NCBI RefSeq assembly: GCF_026151205.1
Contig: NC_087072.1
Coordinates: 7,240,084 to 7,304,083 of the forward strand
Direction of reading: 5' to 3'
Origin: Bolinopsis microptera
Lineage: Eukaryota; Ctenophora; Tentaculata; Lobata; Bolinopsidae
Length of the DNA: 64,000 nucleotides
Shown here: piece after piece, positions 11,929-23,493 of the stretch
How the letters are laid out: each line of letters starts with the position of its first letter
Position numbering within the stretch: position 1 is the first letter of the stretch
Notes under the pieces: model-generated
What the model saw: the letters and a program-made list of their open reading frames with translations, nothing else
What the model was told of the DNA's origin: nothing
Databases searched by the model: none
Translations under genes and position numbers: made by a program

Positions 11929-14900
11929 CTGGCAGTGGTATCGAGCTCGGAGTCAATTCTCATCTTCTTCTGCTGGAGAATGGTATGTTGTTTCTTCATC
12001 TTGTTCACATCAGTCCACTGGGCTTGAGCTTGTGATGACAATTGTACCTGGTGTAATTAATTTATCAAATAATAGATGTGGATACTGGTGGGGAGGTGAA
12101 ACACATTTGTTTACGTTTTAGTGGCGCCTCTATTCAGCAGGTTGAAGAGGTGATACACATTTGTTTACGTTTTAAGTGGCGCCTCTATTCAGCAGGTTGA
12201 AGAGGTGATACACATTTTGTATTATAGAAGGCTTGTAACACTTGTAACGCTTTCTTGTTACCCCCCTTTGAAGGCCCCGAATTATTTTCTGAACGAAAGC
12301 TCAAAAATAACCGAGAAATCGACCTTCTTATTAACTCATTTTGATGACTTTTTCTGACCTAAAATTGCACGAAAAATCGATTTAGCTAGGTTTCAGAACC
12401 TATAAACACTTCCTTATCCCTCAAAATTGATGTTCGTACTCTGGTCTTCACTCAAGTTGCAAAGCTGCAATAAACGTATCGCAAAGAACATTTCTATCTG
12501 AAAATTGTGTTAGTACCAGTTTGATCAGTTAAGGTGAGGATTGCCTAGCTCTTTCGGTTTCAGCTTAACTGCCTAGGTCATGAGTAGAACCGAAGGATCA
12601 AAACATATGTTGCTTGTTGCTCGTATCAACTATAAAACATCAATTTTGAGGGATAAGGAAGTGTTTATAGGTTCTGAAACCTAGCTAAATCGATTTTTCG
12701 TGCAATTTTAGGTCAGAAAAAGTCATCAAAATGAGTTAATAAGAAGGTCGATTTCTCGGTTATTTTTGAGCTTTCGTTCAGAAAATAATTCGGGGCCTTC
12801 AAAGGGGGGTAACAAGAAAGCGTTACAAGTGTTACAAGCCTTCTATAATACAAAATGTGTATCACCTCTTCAACCTGCTGAATAGAGGCGCCACTTAAAA
12901 CGTAAACAAATGTGTATCACCTCTTCAACCTGCTGAATAGAGGCGCCACTAAAACGTAAACAAATGTGTTTCACCTCCCCACCAGTATCCACATCTATTA
13001 GTTAAGTTAGTTAATTAAATTAATGACAGTATTATTCCTCACAGAACGGCACCTGCACTAAAAGTACAAAATACGAACGTTTCGATCATTGATGGTAATC
13101 TGGCGTTAAAATAAAATGTCAGAAATAATCAAATAATCGAACAACAGAAAAATAACCCTACGAACCAAATGACTCTGTTTCTTTAGCCAGTACTGTTCCA
13201 ACTGTTCCTTCTCCACCTCTGTATCCTTTATCTGTTTCTGCAGTGTTGTAATCTGCAGCTCCAGAGGTCCAACTTCTTCTCCACCCTCCTTCGAGTTAAG
13301 CTGATCTGTAATATTTATATAATTAATTAGATTAATTACTAATCTTTAATGTTTGTATAATTAATTAGATTAATTACTAATCTTTAATGTGTGTATTATT
13401 AATTAGATTAATTATTGGAATGAACTTTAAGGGACTGAATACTTATCTAATCGACGAGTTCAAGCCTGTTAGTCGTATCTAAAACGTAAGGAAAAGTCTT
13501 ATGGAGTCTCATGGAGTCTCATCAAGCGAATTTTGGATTACCTATTTTCTTGTTGAACTGGTCGATCTGGCCCTGTTTCCGCTCGATGATGGCATTCTTT
13601 CGCACTGCTTCAGATTCACAATGGCTGATCAGATCGTTCTGCAGGAGAGTTACGGTAACATTAAAATGGGAGTTAGTAACATAACATAAATACGAGTGGT
13701 GATGATTCCTCTATAAGTATAACTATTTAACTAACAAGTAGTATTGGAATTAGGGTCAAATAATTGCCACTCTGCAGGGAGAAATTAAGAGAGAAATTTT
13801 ATAAGTTTCTTGAAAAAACAATCCAACAGTCAGTAAATACTTGCCTTGTCCCGAATTTCTTGATCCAGGTTTTTCAAATCCTCATCTAAACCCTTGATCT
13901 TTGTAGTAAACTTGGAGATCTCCAGCAACTTCAAACTGATGTCGTTCTCCACGTTTGCTACTTCAAATTCAAGCTCCTAATCATAATTATAACAAATTAA
14001 TTTATGATTATCTTAAATCTATGATTATTGACTATATATGTATATTAATGTATTGACTATATATATAATATGTATTATGCAGCAGTATAAACTATAGCAG
14101 TAGATTACATTGTTTTTATGCAGGCTAAAATCAGCCCAATTTTGTCTTGTTGACGTTAAATCTCCAAAATGATACGATATAAATCAGCTATCAAGTTTAT
14201 GTAACAATGTCAGATGTTCTCTACAAAATTAAATATTTCAAATACCTGAGCTTGTCTGCGTGTTTTGGCTGCATTCTTCTCACTGTACTGAGCGGACTTG
14301 TCCATAGTCAGTCCCTTCTGGTGGTACTCGTAAATCTGCTCGTGTACCTGAAAATGAAACAATCATGTTAGTGGCGTGGTTTATTTTATAATGGTTAAGT
14401 GTTTATATTAGGATCGTTCGTTTTAAATAAGTAAAACCAAATAACAAGACAGTAACATGTGAAAATGTTTAAAAACTAAAACGGTTTCTGTACGTGTCTA
14501 CTTAACTGTCTAGGTGAGTATGGGATACTACTACTACTACAAGCTGTGTGGGATAGCTGTACAGTGTACATAAAGTATATAAGTATATTTTAATACTAAC
14601 TTAAAATTAAATTAATTAAATATTTTAAAACCTTCTGATGTTCTCGAGCTTCCTTTTCAATCTGAGTTCGTATGTTGGTAACTTGGTTCATTTTTATATT
14701 CCTCTCTGTAGTAGTCTTAGCAAGGGACACTTCTGACTCTTGAAGGACTTTAGCGTACTGAAGAAATTAATTAATAATAATTAATTAATTTTATCAAATT
14801 CAGCACCTTGCAAATAATTGCACGTATTAAAAAATAAACAATATATATATTATATATATATCACCTGGCCCTCAAACATCGATAAGATCGAGAAATTGAT

Positions 14901-17900
14901 TTATGACGTCGAAATTTCAAAACAAATTGACTTTTTCACATTCCATCACGATAGCAATCACGGTTCAGATTTATTAACCAGTTAATTAAATTATGATTAA
15001 AGCAAACCTTGGAATAATCAGTTTTGAGCTGTTCCCTCTTCTGTACACTAGTTTGTATGTGTCTCTTCACAGTACTCATATCCATCAACAGCTTGTTATG
15101 CAACATTGTCAGCTGTTCATTACGTTGCTGTTCATTTATTATGCTCTTTCTGTAGCCGTTCAGTTCCGTCTCCATCGACTGAATTTTCTCTCGTTGTAAG
15201 CTGCATAATTAGATAATTAGTAGGGTAATTAGATAATTAGAAGGATAATCAGATGATAAGAAGACGATTAGCCAATAAAACTTATAATATTTTCTCAGAT
15301 AAAATAACACTTAATAGATTTGATCCATTACCATCGCTAAACTTAAGAGGAGAAAACATGACGGACAAACTTTGACAAATTATCACAAACATTGACTTAC
15401 TCGACAGCTTTGTTCATGGCAGCTTTAGCTTCATCTCTCCTCTGCATTCCAATCAAACTAGTCTGCCACTGCTGAAGTAGTTTCTTCTTCTCCAGCAACA
15501 CTGCTTCCAACTCCAGAGAGGCCTCAGATAACAACTCTGATAAATTACATAATTAATTAATTAAATGATTAATTCATTAATTAATTAAATCATATTTAAT
15601 TAAATGGTTTATTTATCAATAACATCATCATAACCAATTAAATCATTAATCAGCTCAGTACTAGAAACAAAGGTATGTCTTGTGATAAAATCTTTTGAGA
15701 ATGTATAATAATTAATATAAACCTTGCATTCCTTGCATTACATACCTTGCATTACAAACCTTGCATTCCTTGCATTACATACCTTGCATTCCTTGCATTA
15801 CATACCTTGCATTCCTTGCATTACATACCTTGCATTCCTTGCATTACATACCTTGCATTCCTTGCATTACATACCTTGCATTCCTTGCATTACATACCTT
15901 GCATTCCTAGCATTACATACCTTGCATTCCTTGCATTACATACCTTGCATTCCTTGCATTACATACCTTGCATTCCTTGCATTACATACCTTGCATTCCT
16001 TGCATTACATACCTTGCATTCCTTGCATTACATACCTTGCATTCCTCGCATTACATACCTTGCATTACATACCTTGCATTCCTTGCATTACATACCTTGC
16101 ATTCCTTGCATTACATACCTTGCATTCCTTGCATTACATACCTTGCATTCCTTGCATTACATACCTTGCATTCCTTGCATTACATACCTTGCATTCCTTC
16201 AGTCTCTTGTTTCTGAGCCTGACCCTGAGCGTCGTACATAGCTATTTCCTGTGTCAGCTTATCTACTTGCTCTACAGTACGGTCAACGTACAAATCCTGT
16301 CATGTGATCAATTAAATTATTGTTTATTATTAATTAAGTAAGTTATGTAAAAGAAGTTGTTTAGATAATAAAAAAACGTTGAACGATAAAATGGCATTAA
16401 GTAGAAGAAATAGTATAGTACTAGTAGTACTGGTAATACGAATTCTATTTATTATATTCTACCTCATCACTCAAAGATATGACAAATTGTAATTAATTGA
16501 CTAATTATTAACCAATTAACCAATTAGCACGTTAATTACCTGAAGATACTTCTTGTACTCTGCCTTGTTGATGTCTTCCATAGCTTTACTAGCGGCACGT
16601 TTTGTTATGTTGATGTCGTTGTGCATGTTCTTCTCCAACTGAGTCAGATAGTACAGTGTGTTGTCCAGTGCCTCAACGTCAGCTCGCAGTTTCTCGTCTG
16701 AAAATGTGTGTTAAATAGTGTGTTGTGCAAGTATAGTGTAAAGTATGTATTGTATTGTGTATTGTAGTTAACATACTTTAAGTTCACTGCAACAAAATGT
16801 ATATTTGAATGTACATTGTACATAGTATACAAATTGTACATTGTTTTGTTTTATTGTATAGATCTATAGATTATCTATGATTATCAATCTTCCAAGCTAA
16901 AAACTGTACGAAGCAAAATGTATTTTTATACATTGAAAATGAACATTTATACATCGAAAATGAACATTTATACATTGAAAATGAACATTTATACATTACA
17001 GCAAAACATTACTAACCTTTCTCAGAGTGAAGTTTGAGATCAGCCTCAGTCGCGCCATGGAGCTGCTCTATTTGTTTAGCTATATCCTCAAGTTGGATAC
17101 GCTTTTGGCGAGCAGAAGCGTGTGTATCGTGCTCCGATTCCAGCAACATCTGGAAATATCTCAACGTTTAAAAAGTTGAGGATTTATCTAGACCATTTAT
17201 GTTGTTGGACTATGAAAAAAGGGATTTTCTCGTTGTACCCTAAGTGTGCAGTCGAAAGTGAGGATGTTTAAAAGTTTTTAAAATGTCCACATAATTTAAT
17301 ATGTGAACTTAGACTGAAACCTGCTGTTTAGCAAGTTGTTGCTGAATCCCATACAAGTTCACACCAATCGCCTCCCTGTCAGAAGTCAACTTCCTCAGTT
17401 CCTGACTCTTTTCTTTCAACTCTAAGTTCAACTTGTCCAACTGTTTCGACAGGTATTTCGTAAGTGCTTCTTGCATCCTTATCATCAAGGGCTGAAAGTT
17501 ATAACTTTGTTACTGGATTGCGTAATCATATCTAGTTATAGTTGAAGCTCGTGCATGCCAGCAGCAGTTGTTTTTTTACAAAATATAGTACTAAAGTGTT
17601 GAGAAGGTTAAAACTTAAGCATAGATTCAAACTTTGACACGATTTTAACTTAGATACATGTTTTTCTCACTCCCTAAACTAGACTGATTTGCACATGGCA
17701 ATTACTAGATAGTAGATATGATAATATAAGTCATTATCACGTGATTAACAACTCACATGATCAGGGTCCAGCACGACCATCTCCTCCTCTTCCTCCTCCT
17801 CCTCCTCGTCAACCAGCGCGTCATCTGTGTACCTGTACCGTGCATTGTCCGCGCTCGTATCTACCGTAGAACGTTCTGGAGCCTCTGTCGGGGTTTTATT

Positions 17901-19078
17901 GTTAGTTTTCACTGCTTTGCATTCAGAGGGAGGTAAATATACTGTTTGAGCTGTTTCTAGAACTCATGCAGGTTTATTAATCAAACCCTTTTTTCCCTTG
18001 AAGATCATCAAAAATTTGCTTAACAGATAGCTAATATATCAGTATATCATGTGGGAAATTTTATGGAATATTGATGCTTTTCATACAAACAGTCAAACAA
18101 GTTAAAACAAATTCTTTATGTCGTGCATCCTGGGTTTGGACAGGATATGCCCGCTTAAAATACTTCCATCGCGTTACACTATATAATTCTCAATAAATGT
18201 AATAGATTTGTAGTGTTGTAATTAGTTTAAAACTATGTTATGGAAATTTAAGTTTTAATTGATGGACGTGAGCTTCTCGATATAGGAAGGACGAAGAAAT
18301 TTAACCGTCAGATGATAAAACAGTTGGTTTGTGGGACTTTTAGAAGCATGTCCTGAGAAAAACATTGTATGCAGCTGAAGACGATTTACACGTGTATTTT
18401 AAAAGCTCCTGCTAAAATTTAAAAAACTCTTTCGTATCAAAATATGGATATAGAAAGAACTAATAAACTATTGCAATAGTAAATATCAGTTCTTTCTATT
18501 GTATGAATGTATTTATAAACAATGCAATAATGGGCTGATCATTGCATTTCGGGTAGCTACCAATAAATTTGCAATACAAGGAAGATTATTTTTGACCAAA
18601 CAAAGCAAAGAATTGAATGAAATATGAAGTATGAACTATGAGCCAAGTTTAAGACAAAGTGATATGTTATGTCTTTACGATCAGGCTATCCAAAAGTATC
18701 CACATATTTCATAAATAATGATTTCAACTGTGGTAGAAGTGACTGATGCTTTGAAATATGCTACCGAATTTGGGACGAAATCACACCGATACCTGAGCTG
18801 GTAAGTTTTCCTTCATTCAAAGTATTGGCTACCCTATCAGCTATGCCCTGTGTTTCGGAAGAATCGTGGTCTTTGGAATCGTCACGACTCGAAGACGATC
18901 CGGAAATTTTATCGCCGTCCATTATGCTTTTATTATATGTCAAATTGGATCTATAATTTTCAAGAGCACGAACTTTGACTTGGTCAACAACGGAAGACAA
19001 GGAAACTAAACTACCCTCTGTGTGAGATTCCTCGTTATCTTGAACGGATGATTTTCCAGTTTCATCTTTGTCAGACAT
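11929..19078 (-). CDS. CCDC40: CCDC40 (axonemal 96-nm ruler protein), partial, 14 exons incl. one N-terminal module
   Basis: CCDC40 (FAP172 in algae) pairs with CCDC39 to form the molecular ruler that sets the 96-nm repeat of motile cilia and positions inner dynein arms. Exons read on the minus strand: 18793-19078, 17757-17884, 17321-17491, 17017-17149, 16540-16697, 16188-16296, 15401-15536, 15008-15200, 14632-14757, 14246-14347, 13845-13976, 13542-13638, 13166-13305, 11929-12047. All phases join without a stop. Diagnostic segments: an acidic run then EEMVVLDPDH followed by PLMIRMQEAL; GVNLYGIQQQL; ELNGYRKSIINEQ; IERKQGQIDQFNKK; GGEEVGPLELQI; and LQQKKMRIDSEL. These match vertebrate CCDC40 in order. 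The rest is charged coiled coil. The exon ending at 13845 uses a GC donor (AAG|GCAAGT). The C-terminal third is missing beyond the gap. The start ATG at 19078 belongs to one of three alternative N-terminal modules. Confidence 0.93.
12070..13000. mobile_element. Fold-back element with 365-bp near-perfect inverted arms
   Basis: Left arm 12070-12434 and right arm 12636-13000 are near-perfect reverse complements around a 201-bp spacer. Each arm contains a tandem duplication of a roughly 60-bp block (GTTTACGTTTTAGTGGCGCC...). The outer ends read TAATAGATGTGG and CCACATCTATTA, compatible with a TA target duplication. There is no coding capacity. The element sits wholly inside the CCDC40 intron between exons 13166-13305 and 11929-12047, so the transcript would carry a long hairpin. 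Confidence 0.9.
13318..13413. repeat. 36-bp tandem repeat at a CCDC40 acceptor side
   Basis: About 2.7 copies of an AT-rich unit (AATTAATTAGATTAATTAC + TAATCTTTAATG) lie just upstream, in gene orientation, of the exon beginning at 13305. Unlike the donor-side arrays, it does not include the splice site. Confidence 0.85.
15724..16187 (-). repeat. 23-bp minisatellite made of repeated CCDC40 splice donors (about 20 copies)
   Basis: On the minus strand the unit begins GTATGTAATG and ends GGAATGCAAG. The array starts at the exact donor of the exon ending at 16188, whose last bases GGAATGCAAG equal the end of each unit. Each copy offers a consensus AAG|GTATGT 5' splice site. One shortened copy lies near 16060 and a few single-base variants occur. 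Long plus-strand open frames across it are by-products of the repeat. Confidence 0.95.
16925..16998. repeat. 21-bp tandem repeat in a CCDC40 intron
   Basis: About 3.5 copies of a 21-bp unit (GAAAATGAACATTTATACAT) lie about 20 bp inside the intron after the donor at 17016. The unit does not include the splice site. Confidence 0.85.
17885..18792. other. CCDC40 intron after first module
   Basis: Intron separating the acidic VLDPDH exon (17757-17884) from the nearest N-terminal module. No other gene was seen in it. It must also be crossed by transcripts starting at the two more distal modules. Confidence 0.6.
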
Positions 19079-19563
19079 GTCGCTGAGTCACGTGAATGTG
19101 CAGCCAATTACAGATGGGTAGCGGTTTCAAGCAGTCCAATAAAACGATTGAACAAAAGTTTAAAATTTCGTTTGTACGTATCGTTCATATTACAGTCATA
19201 GCAACTATTTACTGCGCAAGCGTTTAAAGCAGCACTTACTAAAGCGCGCGGATATTATATTCTTCGTTTTTATGCGCGGCGTCATTAACTTTTTGTAGTT
19301 ATCAGTTTATGTACGGCCTAGCATGCTACCGTTGTGAATTTTTAATTAATTATCAGATAAATTACAATAGTTCGCGTAGTCTTTAATTTTTGTAAAAATT
19401 CCATTATCATATTAATGTGCAATATAATCATTTTACGAAACTGTTCAATTTTTAAACATTAAATTGAATGCAAGCATTAAAAAATATTTCATGATTATCA
19501 AATGAGCATTGAGCTGGTCAGGAATAGTATCGAATATAAAAACGCGCGCGAATGATTATTTAA

Positions 19564-20155
19564 CGGGTGATACTCGTAATGCGTAAAATATCTGTTCCAT
19601 ATATTGGAACGTCGACGAGTCCAACTCGGCGCGCGTCCTGGTAGGTTGTAAAGCTACAAATGATTATCTAAATTGATTTGCATTCATGCATGTTGTAATA
19701 ATTTAACCAAATATCATGCTGCCAATTTTAAATATAAGTTAAAATAATTAAATTTTTCATCAATCATATGAAATAAAATAGAGCTGCAATTGAAATTTGC
19801 CCAAAAAATCGATCGAGTACGCGCACACTCGCACAGTACATATTTAATAATTGATAATTGATATACACAATTTGATTTTAGGCTATTATAAAAAAATCAA
19901 AATTTTAATCATTTATTTTTGTGTTTTTGTTTGTTGTTCATTGTTGTGTGTGTGCAATTCAAACAATATGTATATGATATTAAAAGCAAAGTGTTTGTTG
20001 TCATTCAATTTTATGCAATTATTATGAATAGGGAATTAATAGCCTAGCTGCCAATATAATAATGTTGTAGGTTTACAACCTACCAGGACGCGCGCCGAGT
20101 TGGACTCTGGACTCGTCGACGGTATATGGAACAAATATTTTACGAGTATCACCCG
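19564..20155. mobile_element. 592-bp TTAA-flanked inverted-repeat element (piggyBac-type MITE)
   Basis: Both ends are bordered by TTAA (19560-19563 and 20156-20159). The termini read CGGGTGATACTCGTAA and its reverse complement. A second long inverted segment (GTCGACGAGTCC, CTCGGCGCGCGTCCTGGTAG) follows on each side with small indels, giving about 90-100 bp of paired ends. TTAA duplication is the hallmark of piggyBac-superfamily insertion; there is no transposase, so it is non-autonomous. It lies in the intron between the first and second N-terminal modules of the CCDC40 locus. Confidence 0.8.
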
Positions 20156-20353
20156 TTAACCAAGAATGAAGAATTGAAAATATAATTTCATCCGCAGTTA
20201 GAATATTGATTTTGCTTTTTGCTTTTTGTTTGTTGGATTGAATGATGTCAGTGGTAAAAAGTGCGATGGTTATGGCAAGTAGGAGTCAATTTACTGCTTT
20301 TAAAACGAAGATAAAGAAAAAGTTTGCAATTGCAGTAACATGAACAAAATTAC

Positions 20354-20807
20354 CTCCACTAGAAGAAAATATGCCAGAGCCGCTTTGTTTCTCCTCGGGC
20401 TTGTCCCTCTCAAGTGACGGGGACACCGAATGATGATCTCCAAGATCCTTCTCCTCTTCTTGCTCTTCCAAAGTAGAATCAATCTTATTACCCCCATCTT
20501 TTGACATAACATTACCAAACATTTTTGGAACTTCACCCAGGGTATCATCATCAGCTAAAAAATCTGCTACTGTCGATGGTTTTGCTTGGTCAGGATCAAG
20601 CAAGCCGCCTTTTTTTGAACCAGCCCAAATCACCTCCGTTTTAGCCTTATTCTGCTGCTCCAACCCTATCGGGGGAATTGTCTTTCTGTAAGCAGAAAGG
20701 GCCCGCTTCTTAGCCTCCTGAGCGACACTGTAGATTGAAGTGGTTGAGCTACCATCAGAGGTGTCCCGTTTGGAAGAGTTGAGATGTGGATCAGATTTGT
20801 CTGACAT
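20354..20807 (-). CDS. CCDC40: Alternative N-terminal module 2 of the CCDC40 locus
   Basis: An exon opening with ATG at 20807 (MSDKSDPHLNSSKRDT) encodes about 151 residues: a Ser/Thr-rich start, a short helix SVAQEAKKRALSAYRK, then an acidic, disordered Glu/Asp/Lys stretch. It ends with a donor (GGAG|GTAATT) in phase 1. Module 1 (18793-19078) also ends in phase 1, so both can splice to the CCDC40 exon at 17884 in frame. A Ser-rich start and a helix of the form V-x-Q-x-x-K-x-RAL-x-x-YR recur in modules 1 and 3, which I read as tandem duplication. An upstream in-frame frame of 17 codons has no ATG-supported reason to be included. Serial splicing or a separate short gene are alternatives. Confidence 0.7.
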
Positions 20808-21560
20808 AGTTATCTGGCGGGTACTGGTGATATTATGATTGGTTACATAACCTCTCAAAGTGAGATGATGTTGTTCAAGTGTTCCGAAACTGTATGACTA
20901 GCAATAACGGTACCCAAAATAGAACGAGCTTAATAATTTCCTTCTCAAAGAACACTGCTAGTTCGGAGCAAATCTCTATTGAATCTTGGAGAACGTTAAA
21001 GGAGAATAATACCTATTATGTAAAAAATGTGTAAATCTTTTTCATCTTCAGCGCGTGTTTTTAATCATTTACAAGCATTGATTGTAATTGTTTTTCTACA
21101 GAAACACCATGGAGGAGCTGAAGCTTGTCGATCGAATTTTAAACTAATTTTAAACTAAACAGCAGCGCAAAGGACAACACACAGCATAAAATGTTGCATC
21201 ATTGATCAACCATAACCACACTGTAAACAAGAACAGGTAAATGTAAAGCGACACCACTTTACCACTATTATATACACTACAAAATTAGTAAAGTAGGAGT
21301 CCTAATACAATTGTAGTTCGGTAACGAGGTGTTTCCATGACAACCATCCGTAAGCTGGAGCACACAATGTAGAAAATTGTCAGGTAGTCGGGATATTGGT
21401 TGGAAACTTGTGCTGCTCGAGTAGTTTTGCAAGATGTGGTAGATTAATGAGAAACACGCTTACAGATGGTGGGGTAAATTGGAATCCTGAAAACAGTCAG
21501 GCTTGAGGCAAGTTGGCGTGAAGTAAAGCTGGTTGGATTTAAGAAGGTTTACTTAAGTAT

Positions 21561-21640
21561 AGCAGGTTGCTATGTAAAATAGCAGGTTGCTATGTAAAAT
21601 AGCAGGTTTCTATGTAAAATAGCAGGTTGCTATGTAAAAT
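21561..21640. repeat. 20-bp tandem repeat, four copies
   Basis: Four copies of AGCAGGTTGCTATGTAAAAT, one with a single substitution, in intergenic or intronic sequence upstream of module 2. Confidence 0.95.
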
Positions 21641-22449
21641 AATATGTTTACTAGGGTTACACCAGGTTAATTACTTGGAACAAGATATGTCCAATCTTTT
21701 AACCAGACTACAAAAATATGGTAGGCGGACCAAATCACTACCAGACCGAGTCTCTATTAGTACCACTTTGACTTACCCTAACTGTAACCATAACCCTATC
21801 CGGATTCCTTATACTAGTAGTTATTTAGTGTTTAGGATTCGGTCCGATTACCCAAAACTTTTGACATCTGGCCGCAATAACTAAAAATGAAAGATTGGCC
21901 CGTTATTTATTTTCTAAATTCGGATAGCGCATTAATGAAATGCTCTGTCCGTGTTTTAAGTAGCCAGTTAAACTTTAAATGTTAAATTATATGATTTATT
22001 AGCACATCTGACTAAGTATGAGTCACTAAGTTGAGCATGATTTATTTAAATATTTTGCTCGACTTGTTTATCTTCATAAACATAATACCTAGCAGTGCTA
22101 GTAACCCAATGTTTTGATAAGTCGACATTTCTGAGTGCATTGATTTATTTAAAATGCTTTTTATGAATGATTTTATTGTTCTGCTACTGACCCTGTATTG
22201 AATGTGGTTTATTTAAAATATGTCAGGATTTTATCATGAATTTGAGAGTTTCAGAATTTGAGAAAACCACTGGTACACCAAGATTTACTACAACGGAAAC
22301 TTAGCACAAGAACTATCCAACTCATGCAACTGTCTCATCGAGACATTCGGCAAGATTTAAGCTTGCAATGAAGAAAAAATAAATTTACTAATTGGTGCAC
22401 GGTCTCATCAATTGTTCAAATCGTAAAATTCAGCGACTCTCATTCGCTT

Positions 22450-22545
22450 TTAAAACAGTTGTCGCCGACAACTGTTTTAAGTGACTGTTTTAAGTGACTT
22501 TGGCCGACAACTTGTCGGCCAAAGTCACTTGTCGGCCAAAGTCAA
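22450..22545. repeat. Two adjacent perfect palindromes plus a shared direct repeat
   Basis: Arms of 15 bp (22450-22464 and 22466-22480, centre one base) are followed by arms of 19 bp (22492-22510 and 22512-22530). The block GTCGGCCAAAGTCA then repeats once more. DNA or RNA hairpins are expected; no function can be assigned. Confidence 0.85.
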
Positions 22546-23183
22546 TGAACTGTGAAGTAAGGAGAAAATAATACTCTATTGAAAGTGGACGTGTGTCAAG
22601 TTTACATGCATTGTTTTACTACGCGTACGATCTGAATTTCAAATATATACCGCTTTTAAAAGTGCTGATGGCAGTGAAGATATATTATATATATCTTCTT
22701 GTATTTGATGTTTTACGTCAACGATTACTATTTGTAAAAGTGGAAATGGATAAAATTGTGGTGGGTTTATGTTTAAAGAGCTTTAAAAAAATAATCTAAC
22801 CTAAATTGTAATCGTTTTGTCTAATCACGTTCGTTATTACATTAGGTTGAGACATTTCATTCTCGAATTATATGGAAACCTTAACATTCTCACATTCTTT
22901 AATTTCTATACTTCATTGAAGTAAGGAAAAGTTGTTTATTCAACATTCCGAACCACCACACCGTACTTACCCTCTGCTTGATAAGGGGTTTGTTCTCTTT
23001 GTGTTGGACTCTTTCTTGTTCGCGATGCTGACTCTGAATGTTGACTCAGTTTTAATTAGCGTTTTACTACAAAAAAAGTTAAAGAGGACCGGTCGATAAA
23101 CTCAATTATAGTGCACGTGTGACGTTATAAAAGTGGAGTGCTTTCAAATTCAATGGTTTTTTATTAAATATTTTAGTAATCTT

Positions 23184-23493
23184 GTAATTAACGAGTGTTA
23201 CCTATGTAATTAACAAGTGTTACCTATCTAATTAACAAGTGTTACCTATGTAATTAACGAGTGTTACACCTATGTAATGAACGAGTGTTACCTATGTAAT
23301 GAACGAGTGTTACCTATGTAATTAACGAGTGTTACCTATGTAGGTAATTAACGAGTGTTACCTATGTAATTAACGAGTGTTGCCTATGTAATTAACGAGT
23401 GTTACCTATGTAATGAACGAGTGTTACCTATGTAATTAACGAGTGTTACCTATGTAATGAACGAGTGTTACCTATGTAATGAACGAGTGTTAC
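23184..23493 (-). repeat. 22-bp minisatellite made of repeated splice donors (about 14 copies)
   Basis: On the minus strand the unit begins GTAACACTCG and ends TTACATAG. It starts exactly at the donor that ends N-terminal module 3 (exon end 23494, ATAG|GTAACA). One copy carries an extra 4 bp; T/G variants occur in the ATTAA/ATGAA block. Every copy holds a usable-looking GT donor preceded by ATAG. Confidence 0.95.

Noticed and set aside
15724-16341. Plus-strand open frames of up to 205 codons rich in LHSLHYIPCIPCITYLAF
   Set aside because: They are translations of the 23-bp minisatellite on the non-coding strand of CCDC40; the unit keeps all frames open.
10636-18180. tRNA-derived SINE based on two loosely similar segments
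   Set aside because: Similarity is short and degenerate; no A/B box pair, tail or target duplication could be shown.
15724-23493. CRISPR-like appearance of the 22-23-bp repeats
   Set aside because: Units are contiguous with no unique spacers, in a eukaryotic intron context; they are minisatellites.
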